Below, in pieces: positions 14,753 to 24,226 of a stretch of DNA of 32,416 nucleotides (its first letter is position 1; every line of letters starts with the position of its first letter). Made by a program: the position numbers and the translations under genes. This DNA is from an uncultured Prevotellaceae bacterium (lineage in GTDB: Bacteria > Bacteroidota > Bacteroidia > Bacteroidales > Bacteroidaceae), in assembly GCA_902792685.1 (NCBI GenBank), contig CADBAP010000028.1, positions 1-32,416 of the forward strand. The letters run 5' to 3'. The notes below the pieces were generated by a model. It was not told the DNA's origin. It was given only the letters and a program-made list of their open reading frames with translations, and made no database searches.

Positions 14753-14785
14753 TTTGCGTCAGGGGGAGGAGTCCCCTGACGCAAA
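14753..14785. terminator. Strong hairpin between the last two locus genes
   Basis: TTTGCGTCAGGGG (14753-14765) pairs perfectly with CCCCTGACGCAAA (14773-14785) around a 7-nt loop. On the minus (sense) strand it is followed by A-rich rather than T-rich sequence, so it is not a standard intrinsic terminator. It may stabilise the 3' end of the upstream message or reduce read-through into the 13730 gene. Confidence 0.65.
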
Positions 14786-14799
14786 AGAGAGGATATCGT

Positions 14800-15291
14800 T
14801 TAATCGAGGACAGCCTTCATACCTATAAACTCGTACTTATAAGAGGTCGTTGAACGACCAACCTTCACGTTTACGACAAATGCGGATGAAAGTGTAATAC
14901 CGTCATCGCTATGTCCGTAAATCTTCAAGTTTTGAGCTGTACCATTCACAGAAGCTGTACTGGTGATGCTGAACTGGAAGCCCTGACCAGCATACCAAAC
15001 GTTTACAGATACTATATCAACGACCAAGCTCATCTCTGGACATTGAATCTTCAACGAACTGATGCCAGCTGTTTCGGTAGGGCTGAATGTCATGGTGCCT
15101 GCATGATTAGCCTCATGATCTCCTTGCTTATCACTCCATTCAATAAAGCACGTGCCAGAGTAGATACCTGCAGTTGCTATCTCAGGTGTCGTATCGTGGT
15201 GAATCGGAGTTGCATCATCGTCATCGCCACAGCTTACGAAAGCCACCATTGCCAGGCATGCAAACAAGCCTAAAATATATTTCTTCATCAT
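14800..15291 (-). CDS. Small surface lipoprotein of the pectin locus
   Basis: A 163-residue lipoprotein: hydrophobic signal then lipobox VSC with Cys21, followed at once by GDDDD, an acidic stretch of the kind that marks Bacteroidota lipoproteins for export to the cell surface. The mature part is beta-rich (GIYSGTCFIEW, GTMTFSP, SLVVDIVSVNVW), with a layout like the calycin-like barrel domains found in this phylum. That assignment is tentative. Its place 57 bp downstream of SusD suggests a SusE/F-like glycan-binding role. MM at the start leaves two possible start codons, at 15291 or 15288. Confidence 0.6.
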   Translation of the reverse strand: MMKKYILGLFACLAMVAFVSCGDDDDATPIHHDTTPEIATAGIYSGTCFIEWSDKQGDHEANHAGTMTFSPTETAGISSLKIQCPEMSLVVDIVSVNVWYAGQGFQFSITSTASVNGTAQNLKIYGHSDDGITLSSAFVVNVKVGRSTTSYKYEFIGMKAVLD

Positions 15292-15348
15292 TTTAATTTT
15301 CTTTTATTGTGTTACTATTTTTCCATTTAAGCTTTGTGTTCCATCCGC

Positions 15349-17184
15349 CTACTCAGTGGCAACATTATAGCCTGGGTTCTGATCCTCAGGTGAGATGGAT
15401 GTGTTGCTTGAAATCTCGTTCGTTGGAATCGGACGCAAGAGTTTGTAGTTGATGTGGTCTGCATCCATCATTTGGCTAGCAATGGTGACATATTTGTTGA
15501 ATTCAACATTGTATCGTACCAATTGCTTTGTGCGACGGAGATCCATCCAGCGATGACCTTCGGCATAAAGTTCACGTGCACGCTCATCGAGAATCACATC
15601 CAGTGGAGAGAGTGTAGCTTCAAATGAAGTACTCATGGCATAGTTGATGTTGTTCTGCAGATAGTCGTTGAAGCTGTTCAAAGCAGTCAAGCCTGCACGT
15701 TGGCGAACCTGATTTACCTTTTCAAGAGCCTTGCTGGTTTGGTCGGCCATGTAATATGCTTCAGCAGCAATCAGATAAAGGTCGCTGACATGCAGTATAA
15801 CGATGTCACGATAGTCGTTCTTGGTACCAAGCTGTGCAGAGTTAGCATCGTCGAATTTCTTTACGCAGACACCATTCTCTGTTGCGGCATTGAACTGATC
15901 GACAGTCATCGTCTTTTTGGTGAAATTACCGTCAGCGTCAAATGTATAAGTAATTACATTGGGAACAGAGAGGATACCAGCCTTTACAGCATTGAGACAG
16001 CTACCTTTCTTGTATAGGTTCTTGTTTGCTGTGAACTCAGCTTCAGCTTCAGCCGCAGTCACGTAGTAGGGGAACCAACGGAGTTGGATAGGAAGAGTAC
16101 TCTTGTTGGTACCATTGTAGTAAGCATAATAGCCTGATTTACCCCAACCATCAGTTTCATTATAGTTGTAGAAGGTAGTCATAAAGGTGCCCTCGTAGCG
16201 TGTGTCGCCCTTCTCGAAAAGCAACATTGCCTTCTCTGACTGCTGGTTGTCACTGCCAACCTGCTTGCTACCAGTCTTGGAGCATTCTCCATAGTAGCCA
16301 CCGAAGTTGTTCTCCATGCTGTGTCCACCTGTACCAACATCGCCAGGATAGCCGTTACGCTCGTACTGAACAGAGAAGATTTCCTCTGCGTTTCCTTCAT
16401 TAGAAGGAGACCATTTGTCTTCGAAAGACATCGTGAGCTGGATTCCGTTGATTGCGGTCTCTGCCCATTTAGCTGCTTCTGTAAAATAGGTGTTACCTTT
16501 CTTGGTGAAAGTACCTTTTGCTACATCAACATACTCTGTTTCGAGATCCCATCCTGCAGCAAGGTTGACTTTGGCCAGAAGTGCTGCAACAGCTTGCTTG
16601 CTGGCATGTCCCTCATGGCTTTGAGCAGCCAAAGAGGAGTTGTTGTAAAGGTCTGTCAAATCCTCAATCAGTGCAGGATATAGTTCTGCCAGCGGTGTGC
16701 GAGGATAATCTGTATTCGCATTATTAATATAGGTGGTAACATATGGTACTGCACCAAACTGTTGTGTCAACAGATAGTATCCATAAGCACGTACAAAACG
16801 AGCCTCATGCGCAACGGCAGTTCCCTCACCAGCGTAAGAAATGGTACCATTCGCATAGTTAATCATTTTGTATACATTGGAATAGTAGCTGGCAACAGTT
16901 GAATTGTCAGCGGTAAGGTAATATTTGTTGAAGTCACCGCCGTCATGTCCACGTGTATTGAGATACAGGTCGGTTCCTTGACAGTATAGCTCGGGGCTAA
17001 ATACAATATCTTTCATGCTTTCATAAGCAGAAGTGAGTAAAGCCTGCGGGTCGCTGCCTAAGTAGTCATCGGCAGTCTGTCCACCAGCCGATTTGTTGTC
17101 TGCATCAAGGAAGTCGCTACAGCTAGTGAGTGCGACACCCATGAAGAGGCTAACGATTACGGATTTATATAGTGATGTTTTCAT
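15349..17184 (-). CDS. SusD/RagB-family outer-membrane lipoprotein
   Basis: The glycan-binding lid of a SusC/SusD importer on the cell surface. The 611-residue protein has a lipoprotein signal with Cys22 (ALTSC) followed by SDFLDADNKSAGG, the usual SusD N-terminus. The helical TPR-like core is evident in segments such as ARFVRAYGYYLLTQQFGAVPYVT. The C-terminal part has DVILDERARELYAEGHRWMDLRRT and ends with RPIPTNEISSNTSISPEDQNPGY, both hallmark SusD sequences. It starts 20 bp after the SusC stop codon. Pectin or pectin fragments are inferred as ligand from the flanking pectinesterase. Confidence 0.95.
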   Translation of the reverse strand: MKTSLYKSVIVSLFMGVALTSCSDFLDADNKSAGGQTADDYLGSDPQALLTSAYESMKDIVFSPELYCQGTDLYLNTRGHDGGDFNKYYLTADNSTVASYYSNVYKMINYANGTISYAGEGTAVAHEARFVRAYGYYLLTQQFGAVPYVTTYINNANTDYPRTPLAELYPALIEDLTDLYNNSSLAAQSHEGHASKQAVAALLAKVNLAAGWDLETEYVDVAKGTFTKKGNTYFTEAAKWAETAINGIQLTMSFEDKWSPSNEGNAEEIFSVQYERNGYPGDVGTGGHSMENNFGGYYGECSKTGSKQVGSDNQQSEKAMLLFEKGDTRYEGTFMTTFYNYNETDGWGKSGYYAYYNGTNKSTLPIQLRWFPYYVTAAEAEAEFTANKNLYKKGSCLNAVKAGILSVPNVITYTFDADGNFTKKTMTVDQFNAATENGVCVKKFDDANSAQLGTKNDYRDIVILHVSDLYLIAAEAYYMADQTSKALEKVNQVRQRAGLTALNSFNDYLQNNINYAMSTSFEATLSPLDVILDERARELYAEGHRWMDLRRTKQLVRYNVEFNKYVTIASQMMDADHINYKLLRPIPTNEISSNTSISPEDQNPGYNVATE

Positions 17185-17204
17185 TATATTTATTTTTATT
17201 GTTT

Positions 17205-20200
17205 TTAGAACTTAATGCTTGCACCAAACTGATAGGTAACAGTGCTCGGAGTATCGTTAGAAAGTGAAGCACTTGCCCATTCAGGATCGAAGCCCTTGAA
17301 ACCTGTAAATACGAATGGGTTCGTTACGGTAAAGTAGAGGCGCAGATGCTGGCAGCCAAACTTGTTGATCCAAGTCTTCGGGAAGGTATAACCCAAGGTG
17401 ATGTTCTGTACCTTCAAGTAGCTGGTCTTTGTAACGCATCGTGCGTTGTTCCAATAGTCTGCCATAGAGCCAAGACCATTGTTGTCAGCACGGGTGGCGA
17501 TTGGGAAGCTACCGTAGTGAGTTGTCTCCTGATAAACAGGGTTGACATATGTACCATCTCTCAAAACGTCTTCTGCATTGAGAATCTGTCCAGCGGGGAT
17601 GTAGTAGTCTTCGTTCAGACGCATACGGCCGCGGTCGCTGACATCTTCATACTGCTGCAGGAACTTAGAGAAGGCCTTTCCGCCAACTTTTGCATAGAGA
17701 GAGAAACCGAAGTCCCAGTTCTTCCAAGACAAATTAGAGGTTAAGCTGCCAATCCATGTCGGGTCTGCACTCATGATGCAGCGGTCATTGTCGTTGATCG
17801 TACCGTCACCATTCTGGTCAACAATCCAAGGCTGTCCTTCTTTCTGCTTGTAAACAGTATAGTAGTAGTCATACTCTTTCACTGTTTCTCCTGGTCTAAA
17901 GCCATGATCGATAGCTGCCTGGTTGTTAGGAACAACCATGTCGCGGTCTGTAACGATGCCACCCCACTGGTAAGCATAGATGTTGTTGACAGAAGAACCG
18001 ATGAAGAGACTACCTGTGGTAAGGTCAGAACCTGTAACGCGGTCGCCAGTACCGTTGATCTCAAGCACTTTGTTCTTGTTGTGAGAGAAGGTGAAGGTCG
18101 TCTCCCAGTTCCAGTCGCTATTCTTAATGTTGACAGTAGTCAAGCTTATTTCAATACCACGGTTGCGTACAGAACCAATGTTTGTAGTCATCGTACCGCC
18201 ACCAGCTTCAAGCGGGAGCTGTACCTTATAGAGCAGGTCTGTAGATTTCTTGTTGTACCAGTCGATGCTACCACGGATGCGGTCGCGGAGGAATCCGAAG
18301 TCCAAACCTACGTTGAACTCATGAGACTTTTCCCATTGCAGTTCTTTGTTGACAACGCTTGATGGATAGTAGCCGTTGTAGTATGTTGCTCCGAATGGAT
18401 AGTAAACAGGGCCAGATACGGTCTGCTGTGTAGCATAGCTGCCGATACCGTCGTTGTTACCAGTGATACCATAAGAGAGGCGGAACTTCAAGTTGCTAAC
18501 CCACTCCACATTCTTCATGAAGTTTTCTTCGGTGATGCGCCATGCTGCAGCTACAGATGGGAAGCATCCCCAGCGATTGCCTTCTGCAAACTTGGATGAG
18601 CCATCCCAACGAATAGTACCAGTCAGGTAGTAGCGGTTCTTCCAGTTGTAGTTAGCACGGAAGGCATAAGAAATCATGCTTGACTCTGAGTAAGTGGTCT
18701 TTGAGTTGTCACCATCGTATGTACCTGTGTTCATGTTCCACCAGTCGGTGTTTGCCATTACGTTGGTGGCTGCCCAGTAGTAGTTCTCAGTATTACCTTT
18801 CTCCATAGAGAAGAGTCCCATCAGGTTGAGGTTGTGATCCTTGGCAATCGTCGTATTGTAAGTGATGACGTTGTCCCAAGTCCATGAGAAGTTGCGATAG
18901 TTGGTTACGTTGGCCTGGTTGATCTTCTCTTTACCATCGTATCCATTTGAGTCATCTCTATAGGCATTTCCTGTGAGAGGATTAACATATCCGTCGAAAT
19001 AGCCGTGACGATAGTGGGTGTAGTTCGGAGAGAAAGTCGTCTTAAAGTCGAGTCCTTTCATGATATCGAACTTCAAGTAGAAATTACCCAGGATGCGCCA
19101 AGTCTCACGCTTGGTCTTAGAACTCTTCATCAGGTCAAGCGGGTTGATACTTGAAGTGAACTGGTTACCGTCAGTTCCGAAAGCAGTATTCAAACCAGGG
19201 TTGTGAATGATATTACCTTCTTCGTCATAAGGTGCCATAAATGGATTGGCGCGATATGCTTCCCTAATAGCGTTATCATCAGCATATTTGTTGTTGATGT
19301 TAGCCAGGTTGATACTGAAACCAGCGCTGATCACCTTATTAATCTTGGCATCAACACTACCCTTGAAATTGTAACGAGTCTGTTCGTCACCAATATAAAT
19401 ACCTTTATCTTTGTTGAAACCTATGCCAAAGTGATAGTTGACGTTTGCACTACCACCACTGACAGCGAGGAAGTGGTTCTGCTGGCTACCAGTCTGGGTA
19501 ACCAAATCAGGCCAATTTACATCACGACCTTGCGCATACAACTGGTCGAGGATAAAATCACCGCTAGTTGCATACTCTGCAATCTTAGCCTGATAGAAGG
19601 CTGCCTGTGAGAAAGCATAAACGGGATTAGCAATTGGCATTGCATCAATGTCACCAGCAAATTCCGTAAACTTACGCAAACGATAGCTATAGAACTCAGA
19701 TGCATTCTGGAAATCAGGCATGCGAGCTACCTTTGAAATACCATAGTATCCATCATAACTGATGGTAGGCTTCTGCTCCTTGCTTACGCCTGCACCACTC
19801 TTTGTTGTTACCATAACAACACCAGCGGTTGCACGTGAACCGTAGATAGCAGTAGAAGAAGCGTCCTTCAAAATGTCAATCTTCTCGATGTCCTGTGGGT
19901 TGAGCCACTGAATGTCAGAACACATTACTCCATCGACAACATAAAGAGGTGTCGTGTCACTGTTGATAGAGGACTTACCACGGATTTCAATTTTGAAATC
20001 ACCTCCAGCACGTCCACTGGTCTGAGTAATGTTTACACCAGGATTACTACCTTGCAGGTTACCCATGACAGAGGAAGCTCCCTTGGCATTCAACTGTTCC
20101 GTGTTGACAGATGAAACAGAACCGGTCAAGTCTGACTTCTTCATCGTGCCGTAACCAACGACTACGACTTCGTCGAGTGACTGGTTGTCTTCCTGCATGA

Positions 20201-20480
20201 TAATGCTCAAGCTGGTTCGATTACCTAATGTGATTTGCTGGTCAGCATATCCAATGTAGGAAATCTTAATCACTGAAGACGGCTTCGCGTCCTTGATCGT
20301 AAAGTTACCGTCTAAGTCAGTAATGGCAGCCGTCTGGCCGTCCATCAAGACAGTAACACCAATCAACGGTTCACCCGTAGCGTCTTTCACTGTTCCCGTT
20401 ACTGTCTGCTGCGCATACGCAACGAAACAGAACAGGCTCAGAAATAAAGCCACTGTGGCTCTTTTGAGTTGTAGATACAT
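17205..20480 (-). CDS. SusC/RagA-family TonB-linked outer-membrane protein
   Basis: A TonB-dependent beta-barrel that imports glycan fragments with SusD. The 1091-residue protein has a signal peptide ending AYAQ (residue 24). A carboxypeptidase-regulatory-like domain follows (QTVTGTVKDATGEPLIGVTV onward, about 25-95), then the TonB-box/SusC signature DEVVVVGYG (103-111), the plug domain with GVNITQTSGRAGG and PLYVVDGV, and a barrel that ends in the aromatic-type terminus FGASIKF. There is no STN domain at the N-terminus, so it is not coupled to an anti-sigma factor, and no sensor or ECF sigma gene is in the window. The pectinesterase gene lies upstream in the same direction, 165 bp away. Confidence 0.96.
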   Translation of the reverse strand: MYLQLKRATVALFLSLFCFVAYAQQTVTGTVKDATGEPLIGVTVLMDGQTAAITDLDGNFTIKDAKPSSVIKISYIGYADQQITLGNRTSLSIIMQEDNQSLDEVVVVGYGTMKKSDLTGSVSSVNTEQLNAKGASSVMGNLQGSNPGVNITQTSGRAGGDFKIEIRGKSSINSDTTPLYVVDGVMCSDIQWLNPQDIEKIDILKDASSTAIYGSRATAGVVMVTTKSGAGVSKEQKPTISYDGYYGISKVARMPDFQNASEFYSYRLRKFTEFAGDIDAMPIANPVYAFSQAAFYQAKIAEYATSGDFILDQLYAQGRDVNWPDLVTQTGSQQNHFLAVSGGSANVNYHFGIGFNKDKGIYIGDEQTRYNFKGSVDAKINKVISAGFSINLANINNKYADDNAIREAYRANPFMAPYDEEGNIIHNPGLNTAFGTDGNQFTSSINPLDLMKSSKTKRETWRILGNFYLKFDIMKGLDFKTTFSPNYTHYRHGYFDGYVNPLTGNAYRDDSNGYDGKEKINQANVTNYRNFSWTWDNVITYNTTIAKDHNLNLMGLFSMEKGNTENYYWAATNVMANTDWWNMNTGTYDGDNSKTTYSESSMISYAFRANYNWKNRYYLTGTIRWDGSSKFAEGNRWGCFPSVAAAWRITEENFMKNVEWVSNLKFRLSYGITGNNDGIGSYATQQTVSGPVYYPFGATYYNGYYPSSVVNKELQWEKSHEFNVGLDFGFLRDRIRGSIDWYNKKSTDLLYKVQLPLEAGGGTMTTNIGSVRNRGIEISLTTVNIKNSDWNWETTFTFSHNKNKVLEINGTGDRVTGSDLTTGSLFIGSSVNNIYAYQWGGIVTDRDMVVPNNQAAIDHGFRPGETVKEYDYYYTVYKQKEGQPWIVDQNGDGTINDNDRCIMSADPTWIGSLTSNLSWKNWDFGFSLYAKVGGKAFSKFLQQYEDVSDRGRMRLNEDYYIPAGQILNAEDVLRDGTYVNPVYQETTHYGSFPIATRADNNGLGSMADYWNNARCVTKTSYLKVQNITLGYTFPKTWINKFGCQHLRLYFTVTNPFVFTGFKGFDPEWASASLSNDTPSTVTYQFGASIKF

Positions 20481-20645
20481 AAATGTTTGTTTTAGTTATA
20501 CTTATAGATTGTGTTATAAAAATCACTGATAGGCACAATTGCCATAGAGTTTCTTCGATATAGTTTGCGGTGCGAAATTACTAATTAAAAACATAATAGG
20601 TAGTAATATTTGTGTTGTTTTTAGATTTTTTAACGGATAATTGTC

Positions 20646-21665
20646 TCATTTCCACCCATTCAATACATTTTCTATGGTAATCTCCTTGATTTCTTTCTTG
20701 GAAAGTTGTTTGCTCCATGCCACACGTTGCTGGGGTTTTGCGCCTTCTCCACGGTTGTTGTACTCCAGATAGCGTACGGTTCCTTCTTGGGCTGGATCAT
20801 GGTAGTCTTTCCAGTTCTGCCAACCTTCAGGTACAATGTGCTTACCCAGGTCGCAGTTCATAAACAGGGTATAGGCGTAAGCACGCCAGGGACGACCGAG
20901 GAAAACCTTATCAACACCTTCAGCAGCTGTCAGTGTGCAGTTGTTGAAGATGTAGCCGTATTGAACATCTTTCGGTGTGGAGGCGGCTGTGACGTAGGAG
21001 TTAATCTTGCTGTGAATGGTACAATGTTCGAACCATGCGGTAGAAGGGCCGAAGATAAAGTCGGTGGTACCCTCGATGTAGCAGTCCTCGAAGTATAAAC
21101 GGGTATTTGCCATTCCTGTATAGATGGTGTCTTGGTTGCCTAAGATACGGCAGTTGACAAATCGCAGACAGTCGCCTTCGGTGTGTAAGGCAACAGCCTG
21201 TCCCTTGCGTGGCGCATTATTCTCGATGGTGAGGTTGCGGAAGGTGATATGGCAGCCTTCCACCTTGACCGTAAAGGTTCGGAAAGTACCCATTGTCTGG
21301 AGTCCGTCCTTGGGATCTTGCAGCAATGATGTCGATTCCAATCCAATCTTTGGAATCTTCACGTTGGCGTGATCATCGAAGGTGATGATGGTTTCATCGC
21401 GGTCTTCACCGATAATCTCAATGTTGGTAAGCCAGGAAGGTACGACGAGTTTCTCCTTGTAGATACCTTTCTTGACGTAGATAACCTTCGTGTATTCCAT
21501 GAAGGCACGACATACTTCTACGGCTTCGCTCACGGTGCGGAATTCTCCGCTGCCGTCGCGAGCGACCACCAGCGTGTCGGTATTGTCGTATTTCCCACGT
21601 GCATCAGATGATAATGGTGGGAAAACAAAAAGTGCTAATAAAATAATAGGTAAAATTCTTTTCAT
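20646..21665 (-). CDS. Pectinesterase, carbohydrate esterase family 8
   Basis: Removes methyl esters from pectin, exposing polygalacturonate for pectate lyases. The 339-residue protein has a signal peptide (hydrophobic 4-18). The family motifs are all present: GQAVAL with Q156, GNQDTIY with Q178 and catalytic D179, DFIFGPS with catalytic D202, and LGRPWR with R258 and W260. The beta-helix length is normal. It is encoded directly upstream of SusC in the same direction, and the spacer between them (20481-20645) has no clear promoter. Activity probably lies in the periplasm or at the cell surface, since no lipobox is seen. Confidence 0.94.
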   Translation of the reverse strand: MKRILPIILLALFVFPPLSSDARGKYDNTDTLVVARDGSGEFRTVSEAVEVCRAFMEYTKVIYVKKGIYKEKLVVPSWLTNIEIIGEDRDETIITFDDHANVKIPKIGLESTSLLQDPKDGLQTMGTFRTFTVKVEGCHITFRNLTIENNAPRKGQAVALHTEGDCLRFVNCRILGNQDTIYTGMANTRLYFEDCYIEGTTDFIFGPSTAWFEHCTIHSKINSYVTAASTPKDVQYGYIFNNCTLTAAEGVDKVFLGRPWRAYAYTLFMNCDLGKHIVPEGWQNWKDYHDPAQEGTVRYLEYNNRGEGAKPQQRVAWSKQLSKKEIKEITIENVLNGWK

Positions 21666-21694
21666 ATTATTTTTAGTAGTTAGAAGAAGTTAGA

Positions 21695-21726
21695 AGAAGT
21701 TATCGGCCTTTGGCCTTAGGAAGTTA
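21695..21726. repeat. Hairpin cassette GAAGTTAT-GGCC-TTT-GGCC
   Basis: GAAGTTAT is followed by a GGCC-TTT-GGCC hairpin (21705-21715) and AGGAAGTTAG. It has the same design as the cassettes at 12849-12956 and 25688-25712 with a different stem. It lies upstream of the pectinesterase gene, preceded by two TTAGAAGAAG repeats. Confidence 0.6.
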
Positions 21727-21775
21727 GAAGCCGTCAGTATCGCCTTTTGAGTCTCTAGCTGGTAAAACCTATTGG

Positions 21776-21871
21776 CTTAACTACTTAACTACTTAACTTC
21801 TTAATTTCTTAACTACTTAACTTCTTAATTTCTTAACTTCTTAATTTCTTAATTTCTTAATTTCTTAATTC
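21776..21871. repeat. Twelve tandem 8-bp CTTAAyTT repeats
   Basis: Twelve uninterrupted 8-bp units: CTTAACTA, CTTAACTT and CTTAATTT in varied order, ending CTTAATTC. They lie between the rel stop codon (21896) and the pectinesterase gene. I see no promoter box or terminator within. Confidence 0.9.
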
Positions 21872-21895
21872 TCCTCAATTTGCGAAAGTTGGGTC

Positions 21896-24175
21896 TTATA
21901 TAATATGCTGTAACTGTTGTAGTCCTTGTACCTTTTTCAGACTCTCCATCAGCAGCCTGACCTCATCGCGGTCGTGTACACGCAACTCGATGGAACCATC
22001 GAAAATTCCATTATCGCTTGAAACAACTATCTTGCGCATATTGACATTCATCTGATCGGAGATGATATCTGCGAGGTCGTGGAGTAATCCCTTGCGGTCG
22101 ATGCCCTGAATATGGATGGTGGCATCGAAGAGCTGGCTCTTATGCATGTCCCATTTGGCATCGAGGATGCGGTTGCCAAAGCTGGCTTTCAGTTTGGTAG
22201 CGACAGGACAGGCGCGCTTGTGAATCTCTATACGGTTTTTGTTGTCAATATATCCCAGTATGTCGTCGCCTGGAATGGGGTGACAGCATCTTGGGAAGAT
22301 GTATTGCTGGATGTTTTCGTCGTTGACATAGACGGGTTTCTTCTTATTAAACCCTTTCTCAACAACGATATGCTCTTTTGGGGTGTCTTTCTCAACGGCT
22401 TCTGACTTGATAAACGGCACGTATTTACGCCATCCCTTCGATGCCTGTTTCTTCTTTCCATGCAGTTCGTCCAAGTCTTTTTCGCCCAAAAGGATGGTCT
22501 TTTCGCCTAAGGCAAGGTACAAGCTTTCCGGTTTGCGCAACTCATGGAAGTAACAGAGCTTGTTGACAATAGCTGGCGTCAGCTCCATATCATGTTTCTT
22601 GAGCCAGGATGCCAAGAACTCCTCGCCCTTCTTCTGTATCTCGCGATTATCGCGACGAAGGATAGCCTGTATCTTCGATTTGGCTTTTGCGGAGCTGACG
22701 AAGTTGATCCATGAGGGGTGTACATGCTGTGATTTGGAGGTGAGGATTTCCACCTGGTCGCCACTCTCCAGCTTGTGACTCATGGGAACGAGCTTGTGGT
22801 TGACCTTCGCGCCAATGCAATGACTGCCTAAGAAGGTGTGCAGCTGGAAAGCAAAGTCAAGAGCTGTACTGCCAGCAGGCATCGTTTTGATTTCACCTTT
22901 GGGCGTAAACACAAAGATCTCGGCAGCAAAAAGGTTCAGTTTGATGGCATCCAGAAAGTCCATCGCATCCGGCTGTGGGTCGTCAAGGATTTCCTTGATG
23001 GTGCGAAGCCAGTTGCTCAGTTCGCTCTCGTCCTCCGTGATTTCCGCATCGTTGTCTCCCTGTGGGTTATCCTTGTATTTCCAATGGGCAGCAAAACCTT
23101 GCTCTGCCACATCGTCCATACGGTCGGATCGGATCTGTACCTCAATCCATTTACCCTGTTTCGACATGAAGGTGGCATGCAATGCCTGATAGCCGTTGGC
23201 CTTTTTGTGGTTCAGCCAGTTGCGGAACCGGTCAGGATGACTCTCATAGAGGTTCTCAATGCTATTGTATATGCTCAGACATTCGACTGCTTCTTCCTTG
23301 CGGTTCTTGGGTACGAAGATAATGCGTACGGCCAGAATGTCATAGATCTCGTCGAAGGTGACGTGCTTGTTTTGCATCTTACTCCAAATAGAGTAGGGGC
23401 TTTTTACACGTGCCTTGAGTTCATATTGATAGCCCATGCCGTCTAAGATGTCACGTATGGGAGCTGTGAACTGTTCAAACAGCGTGTTACGGGATTCCTC
23501 TGTGGATATCAGCTGATTCTTGATATAGTTATAGGTGTCAGGATGATCATAGCGGAAACTCAGGTCTTCCAGTTCCGATTTGATTCTGTTGAGACCCAGA
23601 CGATTGGCGAGGGGTGCATAGATATAGAGCGTCTCGCCAGCAATCTTATACTGTTTGTTGGCTGGCTGCGACTCTAGGGTGCGCATATTGTGCAGGCGGT
23701 CGCAGATCTTGATGAGGATGACGCGGATGTCATCGCTCATCGTAAGCAATAGCTTCTTGAAGTTTTCTGCCTGTGCAGAAGCCTGTTCACCAAAAATACC
23801 GCCACTGATCTTTGTCAGTCCCTCAACAATCTGTGCAATCTTCTTGCCAAAGATGTTCTCAATATCCTCAACGGAATACTCCGTATCTTCGACCACATCG
23901 TGCAAGAGGGCAGAACAGATGCTGGTGGAGCCTAATCCAACTTCCGAACAGGCTATCTGTGCAACGGCGATAGGGTGCATGATATAGGGTTCGCCAGAAA
24001 GGCGGCGGACGCCTTTGTGCGCCTGTCGTGCAAAGTTGAATGCCTTTGTGATGATCTCTACTTTCTTGCGATGGCGTGATGCCAGATAACTCTGAAGCAG
24101 TTCTTCGAATTTCTCGTCAACTTTCTTCTCCCACATCGCGTCCTGGGCGCTAACTTTGTCTTCCTGGTTGTCCAT
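21896..24175 (-). CDS. Bifunctional (p)ppGpp synthetase/hydrolase (RelA/SpoT family)
   Basis: Makes and degrades the stringent-response alarmone (p)ppGpp. The 759-residue protein has an HD hydrolase domain with intact metal ligands (H67 in YIMHPIA, H92/D93 in LLHDVVEDT, later RLHNMRTL at 160-167). The synthetase domain follows (DEIYDILAVRIIF, then ANGYQALHATF and IEVQIRS), then a TGS domain (IFVFTPKGEIKTMPAGSTALDFAF), a Zn-finger/helical region (YIFPRCCHPIPGDDILGY) and a C-terminal ACT domain. Because both the HD and synthetase motifs are intact, bifunctional activity is expected. It is last in a five-gene same-strand run behind parA, parB, DUF5683 and the lytic transglycosylase, 51 bp after the latter. 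Confidence 0.95.
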   Translation of the reverse strand: MDNQEDKVSAQDAMWEKKVDEKFEELLQSYLASRHRKKVEIITKAFNFARQAHKGVRRLSGEPYIMHPIAVAQIACSEVGLGSTSICSALLHDVVEDTEYSVEDIENIFGKKIAQIVEGLTKISGGIFGEQASAQAENFKKLLLTMSDDIRVILIKICDRLHNMRTLESQPANKQYKIAGETLYIYAPLANRLGLNRIKSELEDLSFRYDHPDTYNYIKNQLISTEESRNTLFEQFTAPIRDILDGMGYQYELKARVKSPYSIWSKMQNKHVTFDEIYDILAVRIIFVPKNRKEEAVECLSIYNSIENLYESHPDRFRNWLNHKKANGYQALHATFMSKQGKWIEVQIRSDRMDDVAEQGFAAHWKYKDNPQGDNDAEITEDESELSNWLRTIKEILDDPQPDAMDFLDAIKLNLFAAEIFVFTPKGEIKTMPAGSTALDFAFQLHTFLGSHCIGAKVNHKLVPMSHKLESGDQVEILTSKSQHVHPSWINFVSSAKAKSKIQAILRRDNREIQKKGEEFLASWLKKHDMELTPAIVNKLCYFHELRKPESLYLALGEKTILLGEKDLDELHGKKKQASKGWRKYVPFIKSEAVEKDTPKEHIVVEKGFNKKKPVYVNDENIQQYIFPRCCHPIPGDDILGYIDNKNRIEIHKRACPVATKLKASFGNRILDAKWDMHKSQLFDATIHIQGIDRKGLLHDLADIISDQMNVNMRKIVVSSDNGIFDGSIELRVHDRDEVRLLMESLKKVQGLQQLQHII

Positions 24176-24226
24176 ATCGTGTCCTCCTATATATATTAAT
24201 AAGGTGTAAGTGGTGAATGCTTGGGA

